55,469 nucleotides of DNA, from NCBI GenBank assembly GCA_903823665.1, contig CAIJTR010000147.1, forward strand, positions 1 to 55,469. The letters are read 5' to 3'. The first letter of the stretch is position 1. The number at the start of each line of letters is the position of its first letter. Source of the stretch: an uncultured Rhodospirillales bacterium. GTDB lineage: Bacteria > Pseudomonadota > Alphaproteobacteria > Acetobacterales > Acetobacteraceae. The notes beneath the pieces are model-generated. The model did not search any database and had not been told where the DNA came from. It was given only the letters and a program-made list of their open reading frames with translations. Positions 1 to 8,536 of this stretch are shown in pieces. Both the position numbers and the translations under genes were made by a program.

Positions 1-2
1 AC

Positions 3-299
3 CCGCGCCAGGGCGGCATCCACACCCGCGGGGCCGCCGTCGATCTCACCTTGGTGCACGACAGCGGCACTGAACTCGAAATGGGAGCCGGGTTTGACGA
101 ATTCTCCCCCCGCTCCGCCCACGACCACCCCGGCCTCGCCCCAGCAGCCATCCGCAACCGAGCCCTCCTGCTCGGCCTGATGACCACCGCTGGCTTCGAT
201 CATTACCGCCTAGAATGGTGGCACTACCATTTGCCCAACTACCGAGACTTCCCACCGCTATGTGCCTCCGCCGTCCCTGGCGGCCCAATGGGCGCGTAA
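3..299 (+). CDS. ddpX: D-alanyl-D-alanine dipeptidase, VanX/DdpX family (3' end only)
   Basis: This is the last ~98 codons of a zinc D-Ala-D-Ala dipeptidase; its start lies left of the window. Visible are a GIHTRGAAVD stretch, matching the SxHxxGxAxD zinc-site motif with His and Asp as ligands, and near the C-terminus EWWHY, the typical Glu-x-x-His pair supplying the catalytic Glu and third zinc ligand. The family cleaves D-Ala-D-Ala from peptidoglycan turnover. It is probably a periplasmic or cytosolic recycling enzyme rather than a vancomycin-resistance determinant, since no vanHA genes are seen. The next gene faces it. Confidence 0.8.
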   Translation, partial: PRQGGIHTRGAAVDLTLVHDSGTELEMGAGFDEFSPRSAHDHPGLAPAAIRNRALLLGLMTTAGFDHYRLEWWHYHLPNYRDFPPLCASAVPGGPMGA

Positions 300-341
300 A
301 GCCGCCTTACGTTACGATAACGCAACGAAATAGGCGCAATT

Positions 342-788
342 CTACCCAGCAACCAAAGCCGTTTTTGCGAATTTTTCGAAATGGGCCGCCACAAACAGCC
401 GCCCAAGCACCGGCACAAGCCGCGCGAAGCCGAGAAACTCGGCATTCACCGTCACAACTGTCTCAATGGTCAGCGTAAACCCTTCGGACTTGCCAAGCCC
501 GGCATTGGTGCCGCGAATGTTCAACCGGACGCACTCCAGATGCTCCCGGCCGTCCCACACCGTCCAATGCGTCACCTCGCAGCCCCGCAGCTGAAAATCG
601 CCACTGACGATCCGTGCCAGAACGGCCCAAAGTGCCGCCCAGGGCCGTTCCTGCGAGGCTGAAATCTCGCTGTTCAGCAGAAGCCGCACAATCCACAGCA
701 CCGCCTGCCAGCCAGACACAGCGCCGCCAGCGGCACCAAGTTGTGCAATCAGGCTGGACGCTGGGGCGAAAACATTGCGGGAGGACAT
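342..788 (-). CDS. Hypothetical protein, 148 aa
   Basis: An open frame convergent with the dipeptidase gene, 42 bases from its stop. I recognise no family. The N-terminal third is hydrophobic and Ala/Leu-rich. The second half alternates hydrophobic and polar residues as in a beta-rich fold, for example THWTVWDGREH and LECVRLNIRG. There is no clear signal peptide and no metal-site motif. The third-base GC bias fits this strand better than the overlapping plus-strand frame, which gives an Arg/Pro-rich low-complexity product. The next gene lies 103 bases away on the same strand and is probably transcribed separately. Confidence 0.45.
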   Translation of the reverse strand: MSSRNVFAPASSLIAQLGAAGGAVSGWQAVLWIVRLLLNSEISASQERPWAALWAVLARIVSGDFQLRGCEVTHWTVWDGREHLECVRLNIRGTNAGLGKSEGFTLTIETVVTVNAEFLGFARLVPVLGRLFVAAHFEKFAKTALVAG

Positions 789-891
789 TCGCGATTGTAC
801 AGCACAACTGACGGGTGGCTGACAATCACGAAATCACGGCCAACCCATTATTATCGTTAAATTCACGTGAGAATAACAACGCACCCAGCCG

Positions 892-1530
892 TCAAGCCGC
901 GCGGGCCTGCAAAATGCTGTGCGCGCGGCGGAACTGCGCCGCCATCTGCTCCGCCGGCATCGCACCCGAGAATAGCAGATAGCCCTGCATCAAAAAGCTC
1001 GGCACCCCGTTCAGCCCAGCAGCACGCGCCGCCGAGTCACTGGCAATAACATCACTCCGGCCGGACACACCCAGCAGAAGCTTCGGGTCCATGCCAATCT
1101 CTCCAGCCAACCGCGCCAGCACCGCCACGTCGCCCACATTGCAGCCCTCGGTGAAATAGGCCGCGAAAAGCCGCTCCACCATCGCATCCTCCAGCCCCAC
1201 CGACCCGGCAATCCGAACAGCGCGATGCGCCTCGATGGTGTTGGGCGTCACCTCCATCCGGTCAAACCGAAACTCCAGCCCCACCACCCGGCCAGACTCC
1301 GCCACGTTGGCGTCCAGTTCCTGCGACCGTGCCAGGCTGCCAAACTTCGCCGTGCGATACATCTGCCGCGAAATCCCTTCCGGCGGCATCTCAGGGTTCA
1401 GCTGATAAGGCCGCCAGCCCGTGGTGAAATGTAGCCCATCCTCGGCCAGCAATTTCAGTGCCGCCTCCAAATGGCGCTTGCCGATAAAGCACCACGGGCA
1501 AATCACGTCAGAGATGATTTCGATCAGCAT
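892..1530 (-). CDS. DsbA-family oxidoreductase, FrnE / 2-hydroxychromene-2-carboxylate isomerase type
   Basis: A thioredoxin-fold protein of 212 aa, the usual length for the FrnE branch of the DsbA superfamily. The N-terminus shows a beta strand followed by ICPWCFIGKR, so the CxxC-type active site (Cys-Pro-Trp-Cys) is intact at about residues 11-14. A long helical insertion follows, and the cis-Pro loop is visible near the C-terminus as GVPSFL. There is no signal peptide, so it should be cytosolic. Family members act as dithiol oxidoreductases or GSH-dependent isomerases; the substrate cannot be deduced. It is transcribed divergently from the FAH-fold gene, with a 183-base shared upstream region. 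Confidence 0.85.
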   Translation of the reverse strand: MLIEIISDVICPWCFIGKRHLEAALKLLAEDGLHFTTGWRPYQLNPEMPPEGISRQMYRTAKFGSLARSQELDANVAESGRVVGLEFRFDRMEVTPNTIEAHRAVRIAGSVGLEDAMVERLFAAYFTEGCNVGDVAVLARLAGEIGMDPKLLLGVSGRSDVIASDSAARAAGLNGVPSFLMQGYLLFSGAMPAEQMAAQFRRAHSILQARAA

Positions 1531-1713
1531 CAGGCCAATCCTCGCCTTTCAGGAGCACATGCAGCAACAGAGGCATTTTCGCCCAGGCATTTTCGCTATG
1601 ACAGCTAAACCAGCGCGTGGCGACAAGAGAATGCAACGCACCACCCGCCTCGCCACTTGCTTTTTGCTGATGTTGCGTGAAAACCCAAGTCATGTTCTGT
1701 GAGGATACAATTG

Positions 1714-2400
1714 ATGTCAGCTTATGTTATCGAACCGCCCAAAACCGTCAGCATCCCAGTCGCCGGCGGCGGTGAATTTCCAGTGCGCCGCATCTTCTGC
1801 GTCGGCCGCAACTACGCCGCCCACGCCCGCGAAATGGGCCATGATCCCGACCGTGAAGCTCCGTTCTTCTTCTGCAAACCAGCCGACGCGCTGCTCACCG
1901 GCGACGCCGACATGCCCTACCCCACCGAGACGGCCGACCTGCACCACGAGATGGAACTCGTCGTCGGCCTCAAATCCGGCGGCTCAGACATCACCGAGGC
2001 TGACGCCATGTCCCATGTCTGGGGATATGCTGCGGGCCTCGACATGACCCGGCGGGACATGCAGGGCGAAGCCAAAAAACTCGGCCGCCCGTGGGACATG
2101 GCCAAAGGCTTCGACCACTCCGCCCCCATCGGCCTCATGGTCCCCGCCAGCACCGTGGCTGATTCGTCAAAGGGCCTGATCGAGCTCAAGGTCAACGGGA
2201 AAATCCGCCAGTCCAGCGATCTCAGCTTCCTGATCTGGTCGATCCCCGAGACGATCGCCTATCTCTCCAAGCTGGTCCGCCTCGAAGCCGGCGACCTCAT
2301 CTTCACCGGCACCCCCGAAGGTGTCGCCGCCTGCGTCCGCGGCGACGTGCTGGAAGGCACAGTCGCCGGCGTCGGCACCGTCCGCGCGAAGCTGGTGTAA
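1714..2400 (+). CDS. Fumarylacetoacetate hydrolase family protein
   Basis: A single-domain FAH-fold enzyme of 228 aa. The conserved CVGRNYAAHA segment lies near residue 33, HHEMELVVG carries the metal-binding Glu-x-Glu pair, and FTGTPEGV sits near the C-terminus. The family hydrolyses or decarboxylates acylpyruvate-like substrates with Mg2+; short members like this one are often acylpyruvases or maleylpyruvate-type hydrolases. The start is placed at the ATG of MSAYVIEP because a GAGG Shine-Dalgarno sequence lies just upstream at the right spacing. An earlier in-frame GTG exists but would overlap that ribosome-binding site. A palindromic repeat separates it from convergent hemC. Confidence 0.85.
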   Translation: MSAYVIEPPKTVSIPVAGGGEFPVRRIFCVGRNYAAHAREMGHDPDREAPFFFCKPADALLTGDADMPYPTETADLHHEMELVVGLKSGGSDITEADAMSHVWGYAAGLDMTRRDMQGEAKKLGRPWDMAKGFDHSAPIGLMVPASTVADSSKGLIELKVNGKIRQSSDLSFLIWSIPETIAYLSKLVRLEAGDLIFTGTPEGVAACVRGDVLEGTVAGVGTVRAKLV

Positions 2401-2408
2401 CCAAAAAC

Positions 2409-2501
2409 CGTCATTGCGAGCCCCCGCTTGGGGGCGTGGCAATCCAGAGCAACGACGCGCTGCTCTGGATTGCCATGGCGCAAGCCCGCCTCGCAATGAC
2501 G
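2409..2501. repeat. Nested palindromic intergenic repeat
   Basis: Outer arms CGTCATTGCGAG (2409-2420) and CTCGCAATGACG (2490-2501) are exact reverse complements. Inside them, TGGCAATCCAGAGCA (2437-2451) and TGCTCTGGATTGCCA (2461-2475) form a perfect 15-bp stem with a 9-base loop, and a small CCCCCGCTTGGGGG hairpin sits between the left arms. It lies between two convergent genes, so it could also act as a bidirectional transcript end. The CGTCATTGCGAG...GGCAATCCAG pattern resembles dispersed palindromic elements in several alphaproteobacterial genomes (recollection, not searched). Confidence 0.85.
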
Positions 2502-2514
2502 ATGCTTTAATCGC

Positions 2515-3582
2515 CTACAAAAACACGTCGCTCGGGCTATCCGCGCGCAAGATCGCACCCATCGTCCGGCCCAGACGCTCCGCATCCGCCGGCAGCCCAC
2601 TCAGCGTCCGCTTGCACAGGAACGAGCCATCCGCCCGCGCCACCAGCCCGGTCAAAATCAGGCTGCCATCTGGCTGAAACCGCGCATGCCCGCCAATTGG
2701 CGTGGCACAGGAACCATCGAGCACCGCAAGCAGCGCCCGCTCGGCCGTCGCCACCGCCCGCGCATCGGCATCCTCAATCGCGCGCAGCATCTCGCGCAGC
2801 TCATAATCGTCCGTGCGCACTGTCACGCCCACAATGCCCTGTGCAGCCGACGGCACCATGATATCGGGGTCAATGATCACCGACGCCTCATGCTCCAGAT
2901 CAAGCCTGCGCAGCCCCGCCAGCGCCAACAAGCTCGCGTCATACTGCCCAGCCCGCACCTTGCCCAAGCGCGACTGCACACTGCCGCGAATAAGCTGAAT
3001 CCGCAGATCAGGCCTAGCATGCAGCAACTGCGCCTGCCGCCGGACCGACGACGTCCCAATCAACGCACATTCCTGCAAAACCGAATAAGGATCAGCCGGA
3101 TCATACTCCGGTGCCTCATCCGGCAGCACCAGCACGTCACGCGCATCCTCACGCTTCAGCGTGCAGGCGAGCGTGATGCCATCTGGCAGGTTCGTCTCCA
3201 GATCCTTCAGGCTATGAACAGCAAAATCCACCCGCCCATCCAACAGCGCCTCATGGATTTCCTTGGCGAACAACCCCTTGCCGCCAATCTCGGCGAGCCT
3301 GCGATCCTGCACCGCGTCGCCGGTGGTCTGGATCACGTGCTCCTGAAACACATCCATGCCCTTCAACACCGGGCACAGCTTGGTCAGCAGCGACAGGAAA
3401 TCCCGCGTCTGCCACAGCGCCAATGGCGAGGCGCGCGTGCCCACCTTCAACGGCAGTTCACGGCGATGGGCCTTCACCCGAGGCTGAGCCGCCCGCTTCG
3501 CCGCCTCCGGGTCACCATAGAACGGCTGAGCCGCCAGCACATCGGCGCGGCGGTTTGGCAAAGTGTGGATGGTATCGGCCAT
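2515..3582 (-). CDS. hemC: Porphobilinogen deaminase (hydroxymethylbilane synthase) HemC
   Basis: Condenses four porphobilinogens to hydroxymethylbilane in tetrapyrrole synthesis. Visible are VGTRASPLALWQ near residue 47, HSLKD with the catalytic Asp at 127, RRQAQLL with pyrrole-carboxylate-binding arginines, and the dipyrromethane-cofactor Cys at 292 in GSCATPIGG. At 355 aa it is about 45 residues longer than typical HemC because of an N-terminal extension before the first beta strand. The usual RGNVxTRL loop reads RGSVQSRL here. It follows bchP by 39 bases on the same strand and so probably belongs to the ppaA-ppsR-bchG-bch2-bchP transcript. It may be a photosynthesis-dedicated copy; a second hemC elsewhere cannot be excluded. 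Confidence 0.93.
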   Translation of the reverse strand: MADTIHTLPNRRADVLAAQPFYGDPEAAKRAAQPRVKAHRRELPLKVGTRASPLALWQTRDFLSLLTKLCPVLKGMDVFQEHVIQTTGDAVQDRRLAEIGGKGLFAKEIHEALLDGRVDFAVHSLKDLETNLPDGITLACTLKREDARDVLVLPDEAPEYDPADPYSVLQECALIGTSSVRRQAQLLHARPDLRIQLIRGSVQSRLGKVRAGQYDASLLALAGLRRLDLEHEASVIIDPDIMVPSAAQGIVGVTVRTDDYELREMLRAIEDADARAVATAERALLAVLDGSCATPIGGHARFQPDGSLILTGLVARADGSFLCKRTLSGLPADAERLGRTMGAILRADSPSDVFL

Positions 3583-3621
3583 TTCAGGTTCCCGGGTCAG
3601 CGTTTCTTATGATGGGCGTGT

Positions 3622-4815
3622 TTATGCGCGGGCCAGGCCGAGCAACTGCGCAGTGTCCTTCAAGAAGATCTTCACGTGCGCAAAATGGTCCTGCTTCACG
3701 AGCTTCTTGTGCATGTAGCTCTCCCAGGTCAGGCGCTGGATGTCCTTGTCCATGCACAGCTTCACGAACTTCTCGCGGCGCTTGTCGGAGGAATACCAGA
3801 AATACTGCATAATCCCGAGGATCAGGAACACGCGGCCATGGTCCTTCATGAACCGCTTGCGCGCCAATTTCAGCGCCGCCGCATCACCCGTGGTGATCAT
3901 CTCAAACGCCGCCTGCGCCGCCAGTTCTCCGCCCAGCATGGCGTAGTAAATGCCCTCACCGGAAGCAGGAGCCACAACGCCCGAGGCATCGCCAGCCAGC
4001 ACCACATCGCGCCCATTGTCCCACCGCTTCAGCGGCTTCAATGGAATGGGTGCCCCCTCGCGGCGGATCGTCTCGGCACCCTCCAGCCCCGTCGCACGAC
4101 GCAGATCGCCCACCGCACCGCGCAGCGAGAAGCCCTTCTGCATTGTTCCCGTGCCGACGCTCATCGTGTCACCATGCGGGAAGATCCAGCTATAGAAATC
4201 CGGTGACATCTTGCCCTGGTAATACACATCGCAGCGGTTCGGGTCGTAGCCCTCTGACGCCTTCGGGGCCTTGATGATCTCGTGATACGCAAACACGAAC
4301 TTCATCTTCTCAGCACCCTTGATCTCCTGCCGCGCCACCGACGAACGTGCGCCGTCAGCACCGATCACCACGCGGGTGCGAACCGACAGGGGCTCGGATT
4401 TGTCGCGCTCCTCGCCCGCATAGTAATGCACCGTGGTGCCACTCGCATCGCGCGTGATGCGATCAAACGTGCCGGTGCGACGCTCGGCCCCCGACTGATG
4501 CGCACGCTCGCGCAGCCACTCGTCGAAATGCTCGCGGTCCACCATGCCGACATAGCCATTGCCCACCGGCATATCCACCGTCCGGTCAGACGGCGCGATC
4601 ATGCGGGCCGATGTCGCCTTCGCCACAATCTGCGAGTCCGGAATGGCATAGTCCTTGATGGCACGTGGAGGAATGGCCCCGCCGCACGGCTTGATACGAC
4701 CGTCACGATCCAGCAACAGCACCTTCTGCCCGCGCCGCGCCAATTCATTCGCAGCCGTGGCACCAGCGGGACCACCGCCCACAACAACCACGTCAAACAC
4801 ATCCATGCCGCTCAT
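3622..4815 (-). CDS. bchP: Geranylgeranyl reductase BchP
   Basis: A flavoprotein of 397 aa that reduces the geranylgeranyl tail of bacteriochlorophyll to phytyl. The N-terminal Rossmann dinucleotide motif VVGGGPAGATAA is clear, followed by KPCGGAIPPRA, typical of the GGR family, VVIGADGARSSVA, and the second FAD-binding motif LAGDASGVVAPASGEGI in the C-terminal half. The start is the ATG of MSGMDVFD, preceded by AGAGGATAA. An upstream in-frame extension exists but overlaps the bch2 coding region. bch2 ends five bases before the start, so the bchG-bch2-bchP order of other purple bacteria is kept. Confidence 0.95.
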   Translation of the reverse strand: MSGMDVFDVVVVGGGPAGATAANELARRGQKVLLLDRDGRIKPCGGAIPPRAIKDYAIPDSQIVAKATSARMIAPSDRTVDMPVGNGYVGMVDREHFDEWLRERAHQSGAERRTGTFDRITRDASGTTVHYYAGEERDKSEPLSVRTRVVIGADGARSSVARQEIKGAEKMKFVFAYHEIIKAPKASEGYDPNRCDVYYQGKMSPDFYSWIFPHGDTMSVGTGTMQKGFSLRGAVGDLRRATGLEGAETIRREGAPIPLKPLKRWDNGRDVVLAGDASGVVAPASGEGIYYAMLGGELAAQAAFEMITTGDAAALKLARKRFMKDHGRVFLILGIMQYFWYSSDKRREKFVKLCMDKDIQRLTWESYMHKKLVKQDHFAHVKIFLKDTAQLLGLARA

Positions 4816-4820
4816 TTTCG

Positions 4821-6161
4821 TTATCCTCTGCTCGGGATTGCGATGATGGGCGAATTGGCTCGCCCGGCTTTGGTAGTCTTGCTTCGTGCAACAGGGAACA
4901 CCCGCGCGGCCAGCAGTGCTGCGGCCACGAACAATCCCGCCTCCGCAATGAACACAACGCCGTACGCCGAGGACGCGGAAGGCAGCAGCGCCTGCGCCAG
5001 ATCGCTGGTGCCGGTGGCGAACAATCCGCCCAATCCGAACGCCACCGCCTGCGCCGCACCCCACATGCCCATCCGCACACCCTCGCGCGAACCGGCACCC
5101 TGGCTCACCATCTGCATCATCGAGCCGATGGCAGCGACGGCGAAACTGCCATTGGCCACGCCGAGGAAAAACACCGTCGGCACCAGCGGCCAGCCCGCCC
5201 CCACCTGTGCGGCCACCACCAGCATCAAAGCCGCCACCGCCGAGGCCGCACACCCGCCCATCGTCCAGCTGCGCATCGAGGCAAATCGCGAATTCTTCAT
5301 CACCTGACTGGCAACAGCCACAATAATCATGCCCACCAGCGCGCCACCATGCTGAATGCCAGACAGCTTCGTCGAGGCAGAAGGCGAATACTCAAACACC
5401 CGTCCCGCGAACGGATCGAGGATCAATTCCTGCGCGGAGTAAGCCAGCATCGACACGAACACGAACTGTGCGAACAACCGAGCCTGCGGTTCCGACCACA
5501 CTTCACGCAGCGCCACCAGGAAAGGAACGTGAGCCGGAGCCACAGCAACTTCGCTGGCCTCGCCTTCCATGTTCCAAACCGCGGCAATACTCAGCAGCAC
5601 CACGAAGCACGCCACGCCAGATGTCACTTCGAGCAACCGCGCCGGGGTATAAGGATTGATCAGCGTGCTCGTGGTAATCGCCGTCACCACAAATCCGGCG
5701 AACATCATCAACCACACAATCGTGGCCGCCGCGGGCCTGCGCACCGGCGTCACGCGCTTGGCAAGCAACACCAGCAGCGACGTCCCCGCAGCCCCAGCAC
5801 CCACGCCAATCGCCGTAAAGCCCACCAATGCAATCGCCAGCCCAAGCCAAAACGCTTGCGCCATCAACGTGATGGCAAACGCCACACCCACGCCACCACA
5901 CGCCATCACCACAATGCCGCCAATGATCCAAGGCGTCCGCCGTCCGCCCACATCGGAGCCATGACCAAGCCGAGGCCGCAGCACCTGCACAATATAATGC
6001 CATGCCACCAGCGCCCCCGGCAGCATCGCGGGCAACGCGAGTTCCACCACCATCACCCGATTCATCACCGAGGTCGTCATCACCACAATGGCACCCAAGC
6101 TCGCCTGCACCAGTCCGAGACGGACAATGCCCAACCAGCCAAGATCGCGAGCGCCGCTCAC
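4821..6161 (-). CDS. PucC-family carrier Bch2 (ORF428 type)
   Basis: A 446-aa polytopic membrane protein of the BCD/PucC branch of the major facilitator superfamily, with about 12 hydrophobic segments. The N-terminal pattern, NRVMVVEL followed by LRPRLGHGSDVGGRRTPWI, is diagnostic for the PucC/LhaA/Bch2 group. Its place between bchG and bchP matches ORF428/Bch2 of Rhodobacter. The family is thought to deliver (bacterio)chlorophyll or to organise light-harvesting complex assembly in the inner membrane; the exact substrate is not established. Its ATG overlaps the bchG stop (ATGA), indicating translational coupling. Confidence 0.9.
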   Translation of the reverse strand: MSGARDLGWLGIVRLGLVQASLGAIVVMTTSVMNRVMVVELALPAMLPGALVAWHYIVQVLRPRLGHGSDVGGRRTPWIIGGIVVMACGGVGVAFAITLMAQAFWLGLAIALVGFTAIGVGAGAAGTSLLVLLAKRVTPVRRPAAATIVWLMMFAGFVVTAITTSTLINPYTPARLLEVTSGVACFVVLLSIAAVWNMEGEASEVAVAPAHVPFLVALREVWSEPQARLFAQFVFVSMLAYSAQELILDPFAGRVFEYSPSASTKLSGIQHGGALVGMIIVAVASQVMKNSRFASMRSWTMGGCAASAVAALMLVVAAQVGAGWPLVPTVFFLGVANGSFAVAAIGSMMQMVSQGAGSREGVRMGMWGAAQAVAFGLGGLFATGTSDLAQALLPSASSAYGVVFIAEAGLFVAAALLAARVFPVARSKTTKAGRANSPIIAIPSRG

Positions 6162-7063
6162 GGCCCGGCCTGCAACGCAAACGCCGTGATCAACATGCCG
6201 AGCACATAAAGCGTGGTGCCCGTGGCGTTATACCAAGGAGCCTTTTCCCGAGGCTGTGCCAGCAACTTGCGCATCAGCACCAGTTGCGCCACCAGCACCA
6301 ACGTCACCCCCGCCGCATAGTACGGGTGATGCCAAAGCAGCAGCAGCGAGATAATCACCATCTGCGCGCCCGCCATCAGCAAACACGCAATCTCGGCCGC
6401 AATATCCGCCCCAAACACTGCCGGCAGCGAGTCGATGCCCATCTGCCGGTCGCCCTCGATAGACTTGAAATCGTTCAGCGTCATAATGCCGTGCGCGCCA
6501 ATGCTATAGAGCAGCGCTGCCACAAACACTTTCGGGTCCGGCATGGCGGCAGACATTAGTGCCGCCCCGGTCACCCATGGCAGCCCCTCATAGCAAGCGC
6601 CCACGGCAGCACAGCCGAGCCACCCATTGCGCTTCAACCGCAGCGGCGGCATCGAATACGCCCAGGCCAAAATCATCCCCAGCACCGCCGGCACAAACAC
6701 CCACGTGCCGAGCAACGCCGCAATCGCCAGCGACAGCACCGTCCAGGCGACCGCAATCCGAAAGCCCCAGTCACCGGGAATCCGGCCAGACGGAATCGGC
6801 CGGTTCGGCTCGTTGATCGCATCGACATGGCGATCATACCAATCATTCACCGCCTGGCTGCTGCCGCACACCAGCGGCCCACACAGCAAAACGCCAAGCC
6901 CAATCTGCCACCAATGCGCCGCACTCTCATGCGACGACACCAGACCGCACATGAAGGCCCACATCGGTGCGAACCACGTGATCGGCTTCAGCAGCTCCAG
7001 CACCGCCTTTGGCTGCGGGCGCGAAAGCGCCATCGGCAACGCCGTTTCCACAGCAGCGCTCAT
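6158..7063 (-). CDS. bchG: Bacteriochlorophyll a synthase BchG
   Basis: A UbiA-superfamily membrane prenyltransferase of 301 aa that esterifies bacteriochlorophyllide a with geranylgeranyl diphosphate. The first Mg-diphosphate motif is NDWYDRHVDAINEPNRP, with the DRxVDAINEPxRPIPSG signature of chlorophyll synthases. The second Asp-rich motif is DFKSIEGDRQMGIDSLP. About eight to nine membrane helices are visible. The start ATG overlaps the ppsR stop (ATGA) and the gene's own stop overlaps bch2, so it is the middle of a tightly coupled string. Confidence 0.96.
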   Translation of the reverse strand: MSAAVETALPMALSRPQPKAVLELLKPITWFAPMWAFMCGLVSSHESAAHWWQIGLGVLLCGPLVCGSSQAVNDWYDRHVDAINEPNRPIPSGRIPGDWGFRIAVAWTVLSLAIAALLGTWVFVPAVLGMILAWAYSMPPLRLKRNGWLGCAAVGACYEGLPWVTGAALMSAAMPDPKVFVAALLYSIGAHGIMTLNDFKSIEGDRQMGIDSLPAVFGADIAAEIACLLMAGAQMVIISLLLLWHHPYYAAGVTLVLVAQLVLMRKLLAQPREKAPWYNATGTTLYVLGMLITAFALQAGP

Positions 7064-8511
7064 ACCGGCTGCTCTTCAGCCAAATCGCCCAGCCCATAAC
7101 GGCGAAGCTTCACATAAAGGCTCTGCCGACTCAGCCCGAGCATTTCAGCCGCCGACGCACGATTGTCACCGGTCAGCTCCAGCGCCGCCTCAATGCAAAG
7201 CTTCTCGATCACATCAGTGGCCTCGCGCACCAAATCCTTCAGCGCAATACGACCGACAAGCTCGGTCAACTGCTCCACCGTGCGCGGCAACTCACGCGGC
7301 AACTGCGTGGCCGTGCCCGCCTGCGGCCTGCGGCCCACATTGCGAATGGCAAAACCGAAACATGGCTGCCCTCCATTGACCATCGAGACGGCGGAAATCT
7401 CCACATCCACCGTTTCACCAAACTCACCGCGCAGCACGGTTGCGAACAACCGCACCGCACCACGTTGACGCAGATTGGCCAACAGAACATCCAAATCCAC
7501 GCCCGGCCGCCCCAGCCAACGGTCCAGCGGCTGATCGCGCGCCTGCTCCTCGGAGTTCAGCTGCACCATCTCGCAAAAGGCTGCGTTGGCCGCGATGATG
7601 CGCTCATCCGGCCCCACCACCACAAACCCGTCCGGCGCGTTCTCGATCAGCTTCAACAGCTTCATCTTCGCTTCCGGCATCACCACCGGGCGATCCAGCG
7701 CCACCGCCGATAGCCGGATCAGGAACAACGAAGCGCCTTCCTGGCGAAACATCGAGCCGGATGCTGAAACGTCGCGCATACTCTCGCCCAGCGTCACCCG
7801 CACATCCTCGGCGCGTCCGGTCGCGCGCACGGCCGCCAGCATGGTCTGCATCGCATCCTGGCTCTCGGCTGCGAATGCATCGGTGAAGCTGCGGCCCAGC
7901 ACGCGCTTCCAATGCTCGCCAAACATCTCACGCGCCGCCGGGTTGGCCTCCACCAGCTTCATCGTGCCGGCATCGATAATGATCACCGCCTCCGACGACA
8001 TCTCGAACAAAAGCCGGTATCGAGTCTCAACGTGCCGCAGGCGGGAGTAATCCCGCTCCATGGATTGCTGCGCATCCACCAGCCGCTGCTGCAACTCGGA
8101 AATATCCGTAAGGTCGCGACCAAACGCCACAACCGAGCCTTTTTCCGCCAGTTGCACCGTCGAATACAGCACCGGGACGGAGCCGCCGCGGTCCCCCAGA
8201 TGGTTGACATGACGCCAGCGCGGCGGGCCACCACTGCCGGTCGGGCGCAGCAGCGCCTCCACCTTGCCGCGGCTATCAACGCTGACAACATCAACCCAGG
8301 CACGGCCCACCCAGTCTTCCGTCACACCCAAATCCAGCGCCAGGCGCTCAGAGTTGAAGGCGAGATCACGGATGATGCCTTCGTCATCGACGATCAAGGC
8401 GATATCGGACGCAGCCGTGATAAGCGTCGCCGCCGCATCAGGGTCGAGCGGGCCGAGCGTGTCGCGCGGCGATTTAAACGCGTTGACCAAGGAGGCGATC
8501 CGCCAATTCAC
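7060..8511 (-). CDS. ppsR: PpsR/CrtJ-type photosynthesis repressor, cysteine-containing copy
   Basis: A repressor of photosynthesis promoters with an N-terminal PAS-like domain (~30-135), a coiled Q-linker (QQRLVDAQQSMERDY), two further PAS domains (~160-270 and ~285-395) and a C-terminal Fis-type helix-turn-helix (NRASAAEMLGLSRQSLYVKL). The start is the GTG of VNWRIASL, giving 483 aa, because GGGGAG precedes it and upstream residues are Arg/Pro-rich noise. Cysteines are C313, C384 and C439. C439, in EKLCIEAAL just before the HTH, lies where the redox Cys of CrtJ (C420) and PpsR (C424) is expected. It follows ppaA by 25 bases. Compare the cysteine-free paralog at 25571. Confidence 0.95.
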   Translation of the reverse strand: MNWRIASLVNAFKSPRDTLGPLDPDAAATLITAASDIALIVDDEGIIRDLAFNSERLALDLGVTEDWVGRAWVDVVSVDSRGKVEALLRPTGSGGPPRWRHVNHLGDRGGSVPVLYSTVQLAEKGSVVAFGRDLTDISELQQRLVDAQQSMERDYSRLRHVETRYRLLFEMSSEAVIIIDAGTMKLVEANPAAREMFGEHWKRVLGRSFTDAFAAESQDAMQTMLAAVRATGRAEDVRVTLGESMRDVSASGSMFRQEGASLFLIRLSAVALDRPVVMPEAKMKLLKLIENAPDGFVVVGPDERIIAANAAFCEMVQLNSEEQARDQPLDRWLGRPGVDLDVLLANLRQRGAVRLFATVLRGEFGETVDVEISAVSMVNGGQPCFGFAIRNVGRRPQAGTATQLPRELPRTVEQLTELVGRIALKDLVREATDVIEKLCIEAALELTGDNRASAAEMLGLSRQSLYVKLRRYGLGDLAEEQPV

Positions 8512-8536
8512 GAGACGTCTCCCCAGGATACACGTA

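Noticed and set aside
4816-5253. Longer BchP with an N-terminal extension
   Set aside because: The extra in-frame residues are Gly/Arg-rich and overlap bch2; the ATG at 4815 has AGAGGATAA before it and begins the Rossmann motif at the normal distance.
4282-5307. 341-codon plus-strand frame over bchP/bch2
   Set aside because: It is antisense to bchP and bch2, which are complete and correctly spaced; the product is His/Arg/Ala-rich noise.
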